A DNA stretch of 8,917 nt from Aquificaceae bacterium (GCA_026983685.1 JALSTO010000248.1:1-8917), one strand, 5' to 3'; shown: positions 1-7,080, numbered from the stretch's first letter. Translations and numbers: made by a program. The notes: generated by a model from the sequence alone, not told the origin.

Positions 1-648
1 CAGGCTCTTGAGATAGCGGAGAGTCTTATAAACAGCGGTGCGGTTGATGTGATAGTTGTTGACTCCGTTGCAGCGCTCGTTCCCAGAGACGAGCTTGAGG
101 GTGATATGGGTGAGGCTCAGGTAGGCAAGCAGGCGAGGCTCATGTCTCAGGCTCTCAGGAAGCTCAAGGGGATAGTCCACAAGAGCAACACCGCTCTGAT
201 ATTCATAAACCAGATAAGAGAGAAGATAGGTGTAATGTTCGGTAATCCTGAAACTACGCCCGGAGGGCGTGCTTTAAAGTTCTTCTCCGATATGAGGCTT
301 GAGGTAAGGAGAACAGGTGATATCAAGGAGGGCGGTGAGAGGAAGGGCTACAGGGTGAAGGTAAGGGTTGTGAAGAACAAGCTCGCTCCACCCTTCCAGG
401 AAGCGGAGTTTGACATGATATACGGTGAGGGGATATGCAGGCTCTGCGATCTCATAGAGGTGGCCACAGACAGGGGAATACTCACCAAGAGCGGTTCCTG
501 GTACAGCTACGGGGATCAGAGGATAGGTCAGGGTAAAGAGCAGGTGAAGAGATATCTTATAGAAAACCCTGAGCTTGCTGAAGAGATAGAGGAAAAGGTG
601 AGGGAGGTAGCAGGTCTTGTTACAGCTGATACTGAAGAAGGCTCTTGA
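1..648 (+). CDS. recA: Recombinase RecA (5' part missing, C-terminal 215 residues present)
   Basis: RecA forms a filament on single-stranded DNA, drives ATP-dependent strand exchange and triggers LexA-type self-cleavage. The reading frame is open from base 1, so the N-terminal roughly 130 residues, including the Walker A loop, lie outside the window. Visible in order (residues numbered from base 1) are the Walker B strand VDVIVVDS (15-22), the L1 DNA-binding loop around EGDMGEAQ (33-40), the sensor FINQ (68-71), and the L2 loop with the [14 protein letters not shown] signature (81-94). The C-terminal domain follows, with the typical [16 protein letters not shown] block. The tail ends in TADTEEGS, short and mildly acidic. 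It is the first visible gene of a plus-strand run; its last 32 bases overlap the next gene. Family assignment is certain from the L1 and L2 signatures. Confidence 0.98.
   Translation, partial: QALEIAESLINSGAVDVIVVDSVAALVPRDELEGDMGEAQVGKQARLMSQALRKLKGIVHKSNTALIFINQIREKIGVMFGNPETTPGGRALKFFSDMRLEVRRTGDIKEGGERKGYRVKVRVVKNKLAPPFQEAEFDMIYGEGICRLCDLIEVATDRGILTKSGSWYSYGDQRIGQGKEQVKRYLIENPELAEEIEEKVREVAGLVTADTEEGS
602..608 (+). promoter_or_regulatory. Ribosome binding site for the pilus ATPase gene
   Basis: GGGAGGT lies 8 bases before the TTG at 617, inside the recA coding region. It is the strongest Shine-Dalgarno match near this junction. It supports the rare TTG start at 617 over the in-frame TTG at 650, which would remove the conserved N-terminal helix. 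Confidence 0.7.
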
Positions 649-1708
649 TTTGGAAGCTTCGGACATCCACCTGAAGGTAGGGGCAAAGCCCGTTTACAGG
701 ATACATAAGAAGCTCATCGTGGACGATGAGTTCCCGATAATAACCGGGGAGCACTTTTCCCTATTTCTTAATGAGGTCGTTGGAAAGAGCGAGAGGAAGA
801 AGAGGGATTTTGAGGAGCTCGGGGAGATAGACCTTTCCTACTCTCTGCCAAAGGTCTCACGCTTCAGGGTCAATGTCTATAAACAGAGAGGGACCGCTGG
901 AATGGCTTTTAGGGTGATACCCTTCCAGATACCGCCTTTCAAGACGCTCAACCTTCCCGAGATAATGCTAAAGACAGCCCTTGCCAACACAAAGGGCTTG
1001 ATACTCGTCACGGGTCCGACGGGCTCAGGTAAGTCAACGACCTTGGCTTCAATAATTGAGGAGATAAACAAGAACTTCAAGAGGGTGATAATAACCATTG
1101 AGGACCCTATAGAATACCTGCTCAGGGATAGGAACTGCTTCATAGTCCAGAGGGAAGTGGGTATAGACACCCAGAGCTTTGCAAGGGGACTCAGGGCAGC
1201 GCTCAGGGAGGACCCCGATGTGATAATGGTAGGTGAGATAAGGGATACGGAAACGGCGGAGATAGCCCTCCAGGCTGCAGAGACGGGGCACCTCGTCTTT
1301 TCCACCCTCCATACACTTGATGCAAAGGAGACTGTAAACAGGCTGATAGGTATGTTTAAGCTGGAGGTCAGGGATCAGATAAGGCAGATGCTCGCCTCAA
1401 CTCTGATAGCTGTCTTTTCTCAGAGGCTCCTCCCCAGAGCGGACAAGAAGGGCTCAATACCTGCGGTTGAGATAATGATAAACACCGGTGCGATAAAGGA
1501 AGCTCTCCTTGACCCTTCACGCTTGGATGAGATACCCGACCTGATAGCCAAGGGTAAGGCTGCTTATGGAACCCAGACCTTTGACCAGCACCTTGAGGAG
1601 CTTTACAAAAATGGTCTCATTGACTTCCACACAGCCTTGCTTTACGCAAGTAAGCCCTCCGACCTTGAGCTCAGACTCAGAGGTATATCAACCGGTGGAG
1701 GGTATTAG
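617..1708 (+). CDS. pilT: Type IV pilus retraction ATPase, PilT/PilU family
   Basis: This is a hexameric cytoplasmic secretion ATPase that depolymerises type IV pili, powering twitching motility and DNA uptake. The protein has 363 residues, the usual family length. The N-terminal PAS-like domain carries ASDIHLKVG (14-22). The C-terminal RecA-like domain carries Walker [10 protein letters not shown] (133-141), the Asp box ITIEDPIEY (159-167), Walker [13 protein letters not shown] (199-210) and the His box [11 protein letters not shown] (223-233). The AIRNLIRE motif of classical PilT is not kept: the region reads [17 protein letters not shown] (from 291), followed by GTQTFDQHL and a C-terminal [10 protein letters not shown]. 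This end looks more like PilU, the PilT-dependent accessory ATPase, so pilU is a fair alternative name. The start is TTG, supported by the upstream GGGAGGT, and the gene overlaps recA by 32 bases, suggesting translational coupling. Confidence 0.9.
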   Translation: MLQLILKKALDLEASDIHLKVGAKPVYRIHKKLIVDDEFPIITGEHFSLFLNEVVGKSERKKRDFEELGEIDLSYSLPKVSRFRVNVYKQRGTAGMAFRVIPFQIPPFKTLNLPEIMLKTALANTKGLILVTGPTGSGKSTTLASIIEEINKNFKRVIITIEDPIEYLLRDRNCFIVQREVGIDTQSFARGLRAALREDPDVIMVGEIRDTETAEIALQAAETGHLVFSTLHTLDAKETVNRLIGMFKLEVRDQIRQMLASTLIAVFSQRLLPRADKKGSIPAVEIMINTGAIKEALLDPSRLDEIPDLIAKGKAAYGTQTFDQHLEELYKNGLIDFHTALLYASKPSDLELRLRGISTGGGY

Positions 1709-1719
1709 AATTCTTCTAC

Positions 1720-2388
1720 ATGAAGATAGCCATTGATGGACCTGCGGGAAGCGGTAAGAGCACAATTGCCCGTGAGATATCTCTCAGCCTGAAGATACCC
1801 TACCTTGAGACGGGTCTTGTCTATAGGGCGGTAGGCTACCTCGTGAAGAAAAAACTTGGTTCGGTAGATCAGCTCTACTGGGAGGATGTAGAGCCTCTGC
1901 TCAGCTCCGTTGAGGTGATTCCCGAGGTGGGAAGGACGAGGGTTCTGATAGATGGGGCGGAGGTCAGCTCCGAAGAGCTCCGAAGCGAGGAGGCTGGAAG
2001 GATGGCATCGCTGATCGGAACCTTGGGGGAGTTCAGGGAGTATATAAACGATGAATTTAGAAGACTTGTGGGAAAAGGGCAGGCTGTAGTTGAAGGAAGG
2101 GATGCGGGTACGAATATAATTCCGGATGCGGACCTCAAGCTCTTTATTACCGCCTCACCCGAGGAGAGAGCAAAGAGGAGGCTTAAACAGCTCAAGGACA
2201 GGGGCGAAGAAGGGGACTACGAAGAGATCCTCAAGAAGATAGTGGATAGGGATAGAAGGGACATGGAAAGGAAGGACTACCCCTTCAAACCCGCTCCGGA
2301 CGCCGTTATTGTGGATACAACGGGGAGGTCCTTAGAAGAGGTCCTGAGAGAGGTCTTCTCCCTCCTGAATCGGGTTGAAAGGGGATGA
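1720..2388 (+). CDS. cmk: Cytidylate kinase (CMP/dCMP kinase)
   Basis: The enzyme transfers the ATP gamma-phosphate to CMP or dCMP, giving the diphosphates needed for RNA, DNA and the CDP-activated lipids made by the next gene's family. The protein has 222 residues, normal for bacterial Cmk. Seen are the P-loop GPAGSGKST (7-15), the TG..YRA motif (31-37) of the nucleotide site, EGRDAGT (125-131), where most family members have EGRDIGT, the core segment PDADLKLFITAS (135-146), and RDRRDMER (177-184) plus DAVIVDTTG (194-202). The ATG at 1720 directly precedes the P-loop strand and is the only plausible start. Only a distant GGAGGG some 17 bases upstream resembles a ribosome site. The gap after the pilus ATPase is 11 bases; its stop overlaps the next start as ATGA. 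Confidence 0.96.
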   Translation: MKIAIDGPAGSGKSTIAREISLSLKIPYLETGLVYRAVGYLVKKKLGSVDQLYWEDVEPLLSSVEVIPEVGRTRVLIDGAEVSSEELRSEEAGRMASLIGTLGEFREYINDEFRRLVGKGQAVVEGRDAGTNIIPDADLKLFITASPEERAKRRLKQLKDRGEEGDYEEILKKIVDRDRRDMERKDYPFKPAPDAVIVDTTGRSLEEVLREVFSLLNRVERG

Positions 2389-2942
2389 GGTTTCTGCCAA
2401 ACCTCCTGTCCTTCTTAAGGCTACTCCTGTCTCCGGGAGTGCTCTTCCTGGCTCAGAGGGGCGAGACCAAGGAATCAGCTCTGCTCTTCCTCATTCTTGC
2501 CCTGAGCGATGCCCTTGACGGTGCCCTCGCCCGTCTGATGAATGCGAGAACTCAGCTCGGAAAGTTCTTGGACCCGCTTGCGGATAAGGTTCTTCTATTC
2601 TTCGGCCTTTTCACCGTCAGCTTTTATACCGATGTGAAGGTCCTGCCGATCCTTTTCAAGCTCCTTGTTACGAGGGACCTCCTTCTTATAGGGGGAACTC
2701 TGCTTCTGAAGAGATTAGGCTTTGTTCCTGAGCCTTCCCTCCTGGGTAAGCTCACAACCTTCGTAATCTCAACCGTGGTAGGGCTTACCTTTATGATGAG
2801 CCTAACAGGTGTCCTTGTACCCTCCGTCCTCTTTCACTCTCTTCAGATGATCTCAATCCTGCTCGTTGTAGCCTCAGCCATTGACTACACCCTCAAAGGT
2901 ATCGGATACATGAAGAGTAAGCTTATAATTGAGAGAAGATGA
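2385..2942 (+). CDS. CDP-alcohol phosphatidyltransferase, PgsA/cardiolipin synthase-like
   Basis: This is an integral membrane enzyme that displaces CMP from a CDP-lipid with an alcohol acceptor. The 185-residue protein has the full catalytic signature D42-x2-D45-G46-x2-A49-R50-x8-G59-x3-D63-x3-D67, four aspartates that bind the metals, and several hydrophobic segments covering most of the chain. The downstream motif reads TRDLLLIGG (96-104) and LGKLTT (120-125). Canonical PgsA has an RE...S.LR pattern there, which the second copy in this window (7755-8264) keeps. The RDxLLI form is nearer to CMP-forming cardiolipin synthases and other divergent members, so the acceptor could be phosphatidylglycerol, glycerol phosphate or an inositol phosphate. 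I cannot decide from sequence alone. It starts inside the cmk stop (ATGA) and ends inside the recJ start (ATGA), so coupled translation is expected. Confidence 0.9.
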   Translation: MRFLPNLLSFLRLLLSPGVLFLAQRGETKESALLFLILALSDALDGALARLMNARTQLGKFLDPLADKVLLFFGLFTVSFYTDVKVLPILFKLLVTRDLLLIGGTLLLKRLGFVPEPSLLGKLTTFVISTVVGLTFMMSLTGVLVPSVLFHSLQMISILLVVASAIDYTLKGIGYMKSKLIIERR

Positions 2943-4582
2943 AGGGGCTCTCAGGCAAGAGGTGGCACGTACTCAGCCACTCAATTAAACCTCCCAAAGA
3001 GTTGGTGGACAGATACGGTGAGCTTTTAGCCCAGCTCATAGTGAACAGGGGCTACGAGGACGACCATGAGTCCCTTTTTGACCTTAAGCTCAGGTATCTC
3101 CTTCCCTATCAGCTACTTCCTAATATAGAAGAGTGTATTGAGAGGATAAGCTATGCTGTGAAAAAAGGGGAGAGAATAATCCTCTTCGGAGACTACGATG
3201 TTGATGGAATAACGGGAACCGCCATACTCCAGGAAGTTCTCAAGGAGGCGGGGGCTAAAATGGTCTCCGTCCTTCCCAACAGGGGGACGGGCTACGGTCT
3301 CAATGGCGAACTGGTATCCGTGTTCTCCCGCTACGGAGACCTTCTCATAACGGTGGACAACGGCACCTCCGCTGTGAGCGAGATTGACTCCTGCGGAATG
3401 GATGTAATAGTTATTGACCACCACAACGTTCCCGACAGCACACCCCGAAAGGCTATCCTTGTCAACCCTAAGGTGAGGGAGGACGTTCCCAAGGACATGA
3501 GGGAGCTTTCCTCTTCCGCGATGTGCTTTTACATAGGGGCTGTCTTAGTCCGGGAACTCTCCCTTGACATGGACGTGAGGACACTCCTTGACCTCGTAGC
3601 TCTCGGCACAGTCGGGGACGTTATGCCGATGAACAGGACCAACAGGATCCTTGTAAGCAAGGGTCTTTCAGTTCTTCGGAGTGTTGCAAAGGGTATGTTG
3701 AACAAGCCGGGGGTGAAGGCTCTCCTTCAGATATCAAGGGTCGGGGATAGAGTTTCCGCTAAGGATATAGCCTACTCTCTTGCTCCAAGGATAAACGCTC
3801 CGGGAAGGATAAGCGATCCTAAGTTATCCCTGAACCTCCTCACTGAGAGGGACCCAGTGAAAGCCCTCCAGCTCGCTAAGAAGGTGGAAGCTATAAACCT
3901 GAAGAGAAGGGCTATAACCGATATGGTTTACAGGGAAGCATACAGGAGCGCCCTTGAGCTCGGAGATAGGAACTTCATAACCGTCTGGGACCCCAAGTGG
4001 CACGTCGGGGTTCTCGGGATAGTGGCCGGCAGGCTATCAAGCCTCATGGGAAAGCCTGTTGCGGTATTTTCAGAAGGGAAGACCCATTCGGTAGGTTCGG
4101 TCAGGTCTGTAGAGGGGATAGACGTATATGAGGGGCTCAGCAAGCTCTCCCACATGTTCCTGAAATGGGGAGGGCACGTTCAGGCAGCAGGAATAACGCT
4201 CCAGAGCGAACTCCTTGAGTCCTTCAGCAGGGAGGTTGATGAGCTTTTCAGCCACGTTCCCAAAGAGCTTCCTCCCCTTTACATAGATATGGAGCTTCCT
4301 CTTTCTAAGCTGGACGGGAGTGTTCTGACTGACATAAAGAGGCTTGAGCCCTACGGAGAGCAGAACCCCGCTCCTGTATTCCTATCCGAAGAACTCACTC
4401 TTACCGACCTTCAGATCCGCTACAACAGAGCGAGGATAAGAATAGGGGATAAACTCATAACCTGCTGGGAGAGAGACCTCTTTCCCCACCTTGAGGTGGG
4501 AAGGAGAATGAGGATAGCCTATACGGTCATGGATGGAGAGATAAACCTCCTTGACATAGAGGACAGGAATGGCACTCGGTAG
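2939..4582 (+). CDS. recJ: Single-stranded-DNA-specific 5'-3' exonuclease RecJ
   Basis: RecJ degrades single-stranded DNA 5' to 3' in RecF-pathway recombination, mismatch repair and fork processing. The 547-residue protein is near the usual length. The DHH domain carries the metal-binding motifs DYDVDG (85-90), ITVDNG (137-142), IDHHN (159-163) and ALGTVGDVMP with D227. The DHHA1 domain has GGHVQAAG (411-418). The C-terminal OB-fold that guides DNA begins near LEPYGEQNPAP (469-479). All expected catalytic aspartates and histidines are present, so it should be active. The start overlaps the preceding stop as ATGA, and the last 14 bases overlap the next gene. Sharing an apparent operon with recA fits a joint recombination role. 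Confidence 0.97.
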   Translation: MKGLSGKRWHVLSHSIKPPKELVDRYGELLAQLIVNRGYEDDHESLFDLKLRYLLPYQLLPNIEECIERISYAVKKGERIILFGDYDVDGITGTAILQEVLKEAGAKMVSVLPNRGTGYGLNGELVSVFSRYGDLLITVDNGTSAVSEIDSCGMDVIVIDHHNVPDSTPRKAILVNPKVREDVPKDMRELSSSAMCFYIGAVLVRELSLDMDVRTLLDLVALGTVGDVMPMNRTNRILVSKGLSVLRSVAKGMLNKPGVKALLQISRVGDRVSAKDIAYSLAPRINAPGRISDPKLSLNLLTERDPVKALQLAKKVEAINLKRRAITDMVYREAYRSALELGDRNFITVWDPKWHVGVLGIVAGRLSSLMGKPVAVFSEGKTHSVGSVRSVEGIDVYEGLSKLSHMFLKWGGHVQAAGITLQSELLESFSREVDELFSHVPKELPPLYIDMELPLSKLDGSVLTDIKRLEPYGEQNPAPVFLSEELTLTDLQIRYNRARIRIGDKLITCWERDLFPHLEVGRRMRIAYTVMDGEINLLDIEDRNGTR

Positions 4583-5057
4583 GACCCACGACCTGATAAA
4601 TCTCGTTGCCCTCCCGGGATTTCTCTACTATCTGCCAAAGGAGTTCTACATCCCCTTCAGCGCGGGGTATTTGGTAGGCACATTCCTCCTTTCCCCGGAT
4701 ATAGACCTTCCTAACTCAAAGCCCACAAAGAGATGGAGTCTCTTAAGATGCCTCTGGTCTCCCTACCAGAGCTTTTCCAGACATAGAGGTATATCCCACC
4801 TGCCCGTTGTGGGTAGCCTCCTCAGGCTCCTCTATATAGTCGGTGTGATCATATTCCTTTACTTCGTCATGGTCGGTATTGTTTCCTTCCTTGACAGGAG
4901 CTTTGCCCGTATCCTCGCAGACTTCAACCTCTTCTCCCTTCTGAATGAGCTCTTCAGGAGTGAGTTGGGGCTCTATTTTGTGGGAGGAATAGTCTGTGCG
5001 GATATAGTACACATAATCCTTGACAGCATTACGAGCCTTATCAAAAGGCTTACCTGA
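4569..5057 (+). CDS. DUF2227-type putative metal-binding membrane protein
   Basis: Function is unknown. The 162-residue protein begins with GRTHD (4-8), the hallmark I associate with the DUF2227 'uncharacterised metal-binding protein' family, which also resembles the YdjM-like membrane metal-dependent hydrolases. Candidate metal ligands are H7 and D8, D44 and D46 in [10 protein letters not shown]72 and H77 in RHRGISH, and D145, H148 and D152 in ADIVHIILD. Hydrophobic stretches lie around 28-42, 87-108 and 133-151, so the His/Asp residues probably cluster at one membrane face. The ATG is preceded by AGAGGA at 4558-4563, spacing 5, inside recJ, whose end it overlaps by 14 bases. It is the last gene of the plus-strand run, and its stop overlaps the end of mraY on the other strand. 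A lipid or DNA-repair link is suggested only by position. Confidence 0.8.
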   Translation: MALGRTHDLINLVALPGFLYYLPKEFYIPFSAGYLVGTFLLSPDIDLPNSKPTKRWSLLRCLWSPYQSFSRHRGISHLPVVGSLLRLLYIVGVIIFLYFVMVGIVSFLDRSFARILADFNLFSLLNELFRSELGLYFVGGIVCADIVHIILDSITSLIKRLT

Positions 5058-6129
5058 GCTTGAGCATGGCTACCGACACGATAGCGAGGAGGGCAGAGAC
5101 TATCCACATCCTCACCACTATCTTGGGCTCGTCAAGACCCTTCTCCTCAAGGTGGTGGTGAAAGGGAGCCTTCTTGAAGAGTCTCTTTCCTCCCGTTGCC
5201 CTGAAGTAGATTATCTGAAGTATAACCGTTACCGTCTCAAAAACGAAAACTCCCCCTGCTACTGCGAGGAGGAACTCGGACTTCGTCAGTAGGGAGACCG
5301 TTGCTAAGGCTGAGCCGAGACTGAGGGCTCCCACATCTCCCATGAAAACCTGGGCGGGATAGGTGTTGAACCACAGGAACCCGAGCCCCGCACCTATTAT
5401 TGCAAAACAGAAGACAGTTATCTCTCCCGCGTAGGGAACACTCGGTATGCCGAGGTAGTCTGCTATCTTAGAGTGTCCAACCGCATAGGCTATAACCCCG
5501 AAGGCTGTGGCGGTTGTCATGGTGGGTCCTATGGCAAGTCCGTCCAGACCGTCGGTAAGGTTCACAGCGTTTGCGGTCCCGACTATAACGAACATGGCAA
5601 AGGGTATATAGAACCAGCCGAGGTCTAAAGCCAGGTCTTTAAAGAAGGGAAAGTACAATTTGGTATCCAGACCGATCCACTTGAATATCAGCAGAGACAC
5701 AGCGAGGGACAGGACTATCTGGCTCAGGAGCTTAGCCTTTATGCTCAGTCCCTTCTTGTCCTTTAACTTCAACCAGTCGTCAACGAGACCCACAAGGGCA
5801 AAGGAGAGGGTCGCAAAGACAAGAACCCAAGTGTACTTAATGTCAAGCCTCATCAGGAGAAGGGAGGTTATTACTATGACGGTAACTATAACTATACCTC
5901 CCATCGTGGGCGTGTACTTTTTGTTCTCGTGGTGATCAGGTGTGTATTCCCTGACATAACCTCCGAAGAACCTCTGAAGCCTTGCTATCCGCTTCATCAC
6001 GGTGGGCGAAAGGAGGAGGGTTATGAAGAAGGCTATGAGTATCGCTGTGAAAGAGCGGAAGGTTATGTACTTGAAGACGTTAAAGGCGAAGAAGTAGTCC
6101 CTTAAAAGGAGGGCTAAGTGGTATATCAT
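5050..6129 (-). CDS. mraY: Phospho-N-acetylmuramoyl-pentapeptide transferase MraY
   Basis: MraY moves phospho-MurNAc-pentapeptide from UDP to undecaprenyl phosphate, giving lipid I, the first membrane step of peptidoglycan synthesis. The 359-residue protein has about ten hydrophobic segments. Key residues fall at the published Aquifex aeolicus positions: D117-D118 (LVDDWLK), D265 (FMGDVG) and H324-H326 (PFHHHLE). [13 protein letters not shown] (187-199) and the early YTPTMGG block (72-78) are also present. From memory, the sequence is close to A. aeolicus MraY along its whole length, the best clue to the organism. The gene starts 3 bases after the stop of the RNA methyltransferase gene, with AGGTG 7 bases before the ATG. 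It stands apart from other mur/mra genes, which are usually clustered in other bacteria, and ends in an 8-base tail-to-tail overlap with the DUF2227 gene. Confidence 0.98.
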   Translation of the reverse strand: MIYHLALLLRDYFFAFNVFKYITFRSFTAILIAFFITLLLSPTVMKRIARLQRFFGGYVREYTPDHHENKKYTPTMGGIVIVTVIVITSLLLMRLDIKYTWVLVFATLSFALVGLVDDWLKLKDKKGLSIKAKLLSQIVLSLAVSLLIFKWIGLDTKLYFPFFKDLALDLGWFYIPFAMFVIVGTANAVNLTDGLDGLAIGPTMTTATAFGVIAYAVGHSKIADYLGIPSVPYAGEITVFCFAIIGAGLGFLWFNTYPAQVFMGDVGALSLGSALATVSLLTKSEFLLAVAGGVFVFETVTVILQIIYFRATGGKRLFKKAPFHHHLEEKGLDEPKIVVRMWIVSALLAIVSVAMLKLR

Positions 6130-6132
6130 CCC

Positions 6133-6705
6133 TCAGCACCTGTTCCTGCTGAAGAGCCTGTCTAAGATTATAGCCACCGCATTCCTGACCGAGAGATGAT
6201 TCCAGTCTCCTGCACCGAGAACGGGCTCAAGGATGTAGTCAAAGGTTCTCATCATATCGGGCGGTATGCCGTATCCTGTTCCGAAGACTATCAAAAACTC
6301 CCTGTCCTCCTTCTCTATCTTCTCCTTCAGCTCCGGATAGCTCACCGTGTTGGGGTAGGTTCTCGCGTCCGTTCCAACTGTCACAGGTCTTTTCCCCCTT
6401 TCCTTCTCTATTTCTTCTATCACCTCGTCCAGTGTGTATTTTAACCTCACAAGCTGGACTATCTCGTACCTCGTCGGGTTCGCCTTCCTTCCTTCCTCCG
6501 AGAGCCAGTAATCTATCTGCCTCTTCACCACGAGCCTCTGGGCATCTATAGGCTGGACTATGTAAAACCTTCTTATCTCATAAGCCCTCGCCGGGCGGGC
6601 TATGTCGTGAAGGTCCATCGTGGTAAAGGAGGTAACTATTATCCTCCCGTCCCTGTCCATAGCCGGGTAGTGGAGCAGTGCTATTGAGACATTATCATTT
6701 TTCAT
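6133..6705 (-). CDS. SPOUT-type SAM-dependent RNA methyltransferase (Methyltrn_RNA_4 family)
   Basis: This is a predicted knotted RNA methyltransferase of a family found mainly in thermophiles and clostridia, often near trmD; the target base is not established. The 190-residue protein shows NVSIALLHYPAMDRDG (5-20), then TTMDLHDIARPARAY (28-42). The SAM-binding trefoil-knot loop is FGTGYGI (141-147), and a family-typical C-terminal helix follows, NHLSVRNAVAIILDRL (169-184). The start at 6705 was preferred because the reading frame further upstream runs into the tRNA-Lys gene and has no family similarity there. No Shine-Dalgarno sequence precedes it. The start codon lies only 19 bases after the tRNA-Lys discriminator base, so the message is probably released by tRNA 3' processing. 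A role in modifying tRNA fits this linkage but is inference. Confidence 0.87.
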   Translation of the reverse strand: MKNDNVSIALLHYPAMDRDGRIIVTSFTTMDLHDIARPARAYEIRRFYIVQPIDAQRLVVKRQIDYWLSEEGRKANPTRYEIVQLVRLKYTLDEVIEEIEKERGKRPVTVGTDARTYPNTVSYPELKEKIEKEDREFLIVFGTGYGIPPDMMRTFDYILEPVLGAGDWNHLSVRNAVAIILDRLFSRNRC

Positions 6706-6724
6706 GGGAGTAAGGATGTAAAAG

Positions 6725-6797
6725 TGAGCCGGCCGGGGATCGAACCCGGGACCCACGGCTTAAAAGGCCGTTGCTCTACCGACTGAGCTACCGGCTC
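6725..6797 (-). tRNA. tRNA-Lys (anticodon UUU)
   Basis: The 73 bases fold as a full cloverleaf. The acceptor GAGCCGG pairs with CCGGCTC, the D-stem is GCTC/GAGC, and the anticodon stem ACGGC/GCCGT closes the loop CTTTTAA, which gives anticodon UUU. A five-base variable loop GGGTC and the T-arm CCGGG-TTCGATC-CCCGG follow. The discriminator is A. CCA is not encoded (the gene continues CTTTT), so it must be added after transcription. It lies 16 bases downstream of the CCA end of tRNA-Ala and just upstream of the RNA methyltransferase start, suggesting one joint transcript. Confidence 0.97.
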
Positions 6798-6806
6798 TTC
6801 AGGGAC

Positions 6807-6824
6807 CAGCTCCTGGTGGAGCCG
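6807..6824 (-). other. Potential competing hairpin at the 3' end of tRNA-Ala
   Basis: The 3' acceptor strand of tRNA-Ala, CGGCTCC, is followed by ACCA and then by GGAGCTG. These form a 7-bp stem (one G-U pair) with an ACCA loop. The trailing GGAGCTG therefore imitates the true 5' acceptor strand GGGGCCG. The structure would compete with the mature acceptor stem in the precursor and hide the CCA end in a loop. It is an inference from pairing only. Confidence 0.4.
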
Positions 6825-6889
6825 ACGGGACTTGAACCCGTGACCTCCGACATGCCATATCGGCGCTCTCCCAACTGAGCTACGGCCCC
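6814..6889 (-). tRNA. tRNA-Ala (anticodon GGC), with encoded CCA
   Basis: The 73-base cloverleaf plus CCA is complete. The acceptor GGGGCCG pairs with CGGCTCC, giving the G3-U70 wobble pair that identifies tRNA-Ala. The D-stem is GCTC/GAGC with an AGTTGGGA loop. The anticodon stem CCGAT/GTCGG closes the loop ATGGCAT, so the anticodon is GGC. The variable loop is AGGTC and the T-arm ACGGG-TTCAAGT-CCCGT. The discriminator is A, followed by CCA in the gene (6816-6814), unlike the neighbouring tRNA-Lys. It is the first tRNA after the promoter at 6904-6932. Confidence 0.97.
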
Positions 6890-6903
6890 TAAGCAAGTTA
6901 TAA

Positions 6904-6932
6904 ATTTTAAAGCAGTTTTTCCCTTCTTTCAA
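6904..6932 (-). promoter_or_regulatory. Sigma70-type promoter for the tRNA-Ala/tRNA-Lys transcript
   Basis: On the minus strand TTGAAA (6932-6927) is followed after exactly 17 bases by TAAAAT (6909-6904). The -10 box ends 14 bases before tRNA-Ala, so transcription should start about 7 bases before the mature 5' end. The whole promoter sits in the 3' end of the 52-codon ORF: the stop codon TAA is the first half of the -10 box. The downstream methyltransferase and mraY genes probably share it. Confidence 0.75.
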
Positions 6933-7065
6933 GCCTGCCTTTTCTACCTTCCCCCTTAGGAGTAAGGGACCTAAACTTCAGCCTTTCTCTTCTCCTTCTC
7001 TTCTCCTCCATTAACCTGTTCAGAGCCTCAAGCCTGATAACCTCAAGGAGGTCCTTTATACCCAT
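6907..7065 (-). CDS. Small basic protein, 52 residues, unknown
   Basis: This is an unrecognised short ORF beginning MGIKDLLEVIRLEALNR. It fills the otherwise empty space between the zinc-ribbon gene and the tRNAs. An amphipathic helix (about 3-20) leads into a very basic patch EEKRRRRERLK (20-30), then a proline/glycine turn TPKGEGRKG (35-43) and a charged tail ending REKLL. Codons are AGG/AGA, CTT and GAG rich, like the neighbouring genes. The overall charge would suit RNA or ribosome binding, but that is speculation. There is no Shine-Dalgarno sequence. A TATAGA box ends 9 bases before the ATG, suggesting a leaderless message. Its last codons contain the tRNA promoter. It could also be a chance ORF. 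Confidence 0.5.
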   Translation of the reverse strand: MGIKDLLEVIRLEALNRLMEEKRRRRERLKFRSLTPKGEGRKGRLERREKLL

Positions 7066-7074
7066 GGTTTTTAA

Positions 7075-7080
7075 TCTATA
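7075..7080 (-). promoter_or_regulatory. Possible -10 box for the 52-codon ORF
   Basis: TATAGA lies 9 bases before the ATG at 7065, in the 36-base gap after the zinc-ribbon gene. No convincing -35 box is seen at 16-18 bases. The spacing would give a leaderless or nearly leaderless message. Confidence 0.3.

Noticed and set aside
877..1305. 142-codon minus-strand frame inside the pilus ATPase gene
   Set aside because: It is antisense to the Walker A and B regions; its length is explained by the purine-rich coding strand.
5020..5292. 90-codon plus-strand open frame after the DUF2227 gene
   Set aside because: It is antisense to the conserved C-terminal half of mraY and has no family features.
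6702..6932. Minus-strand open frame across both tRNAs
   Set aside because: It reads straight through the two complete tRNA cloverleaves and their promoter, so it is a chance frame.
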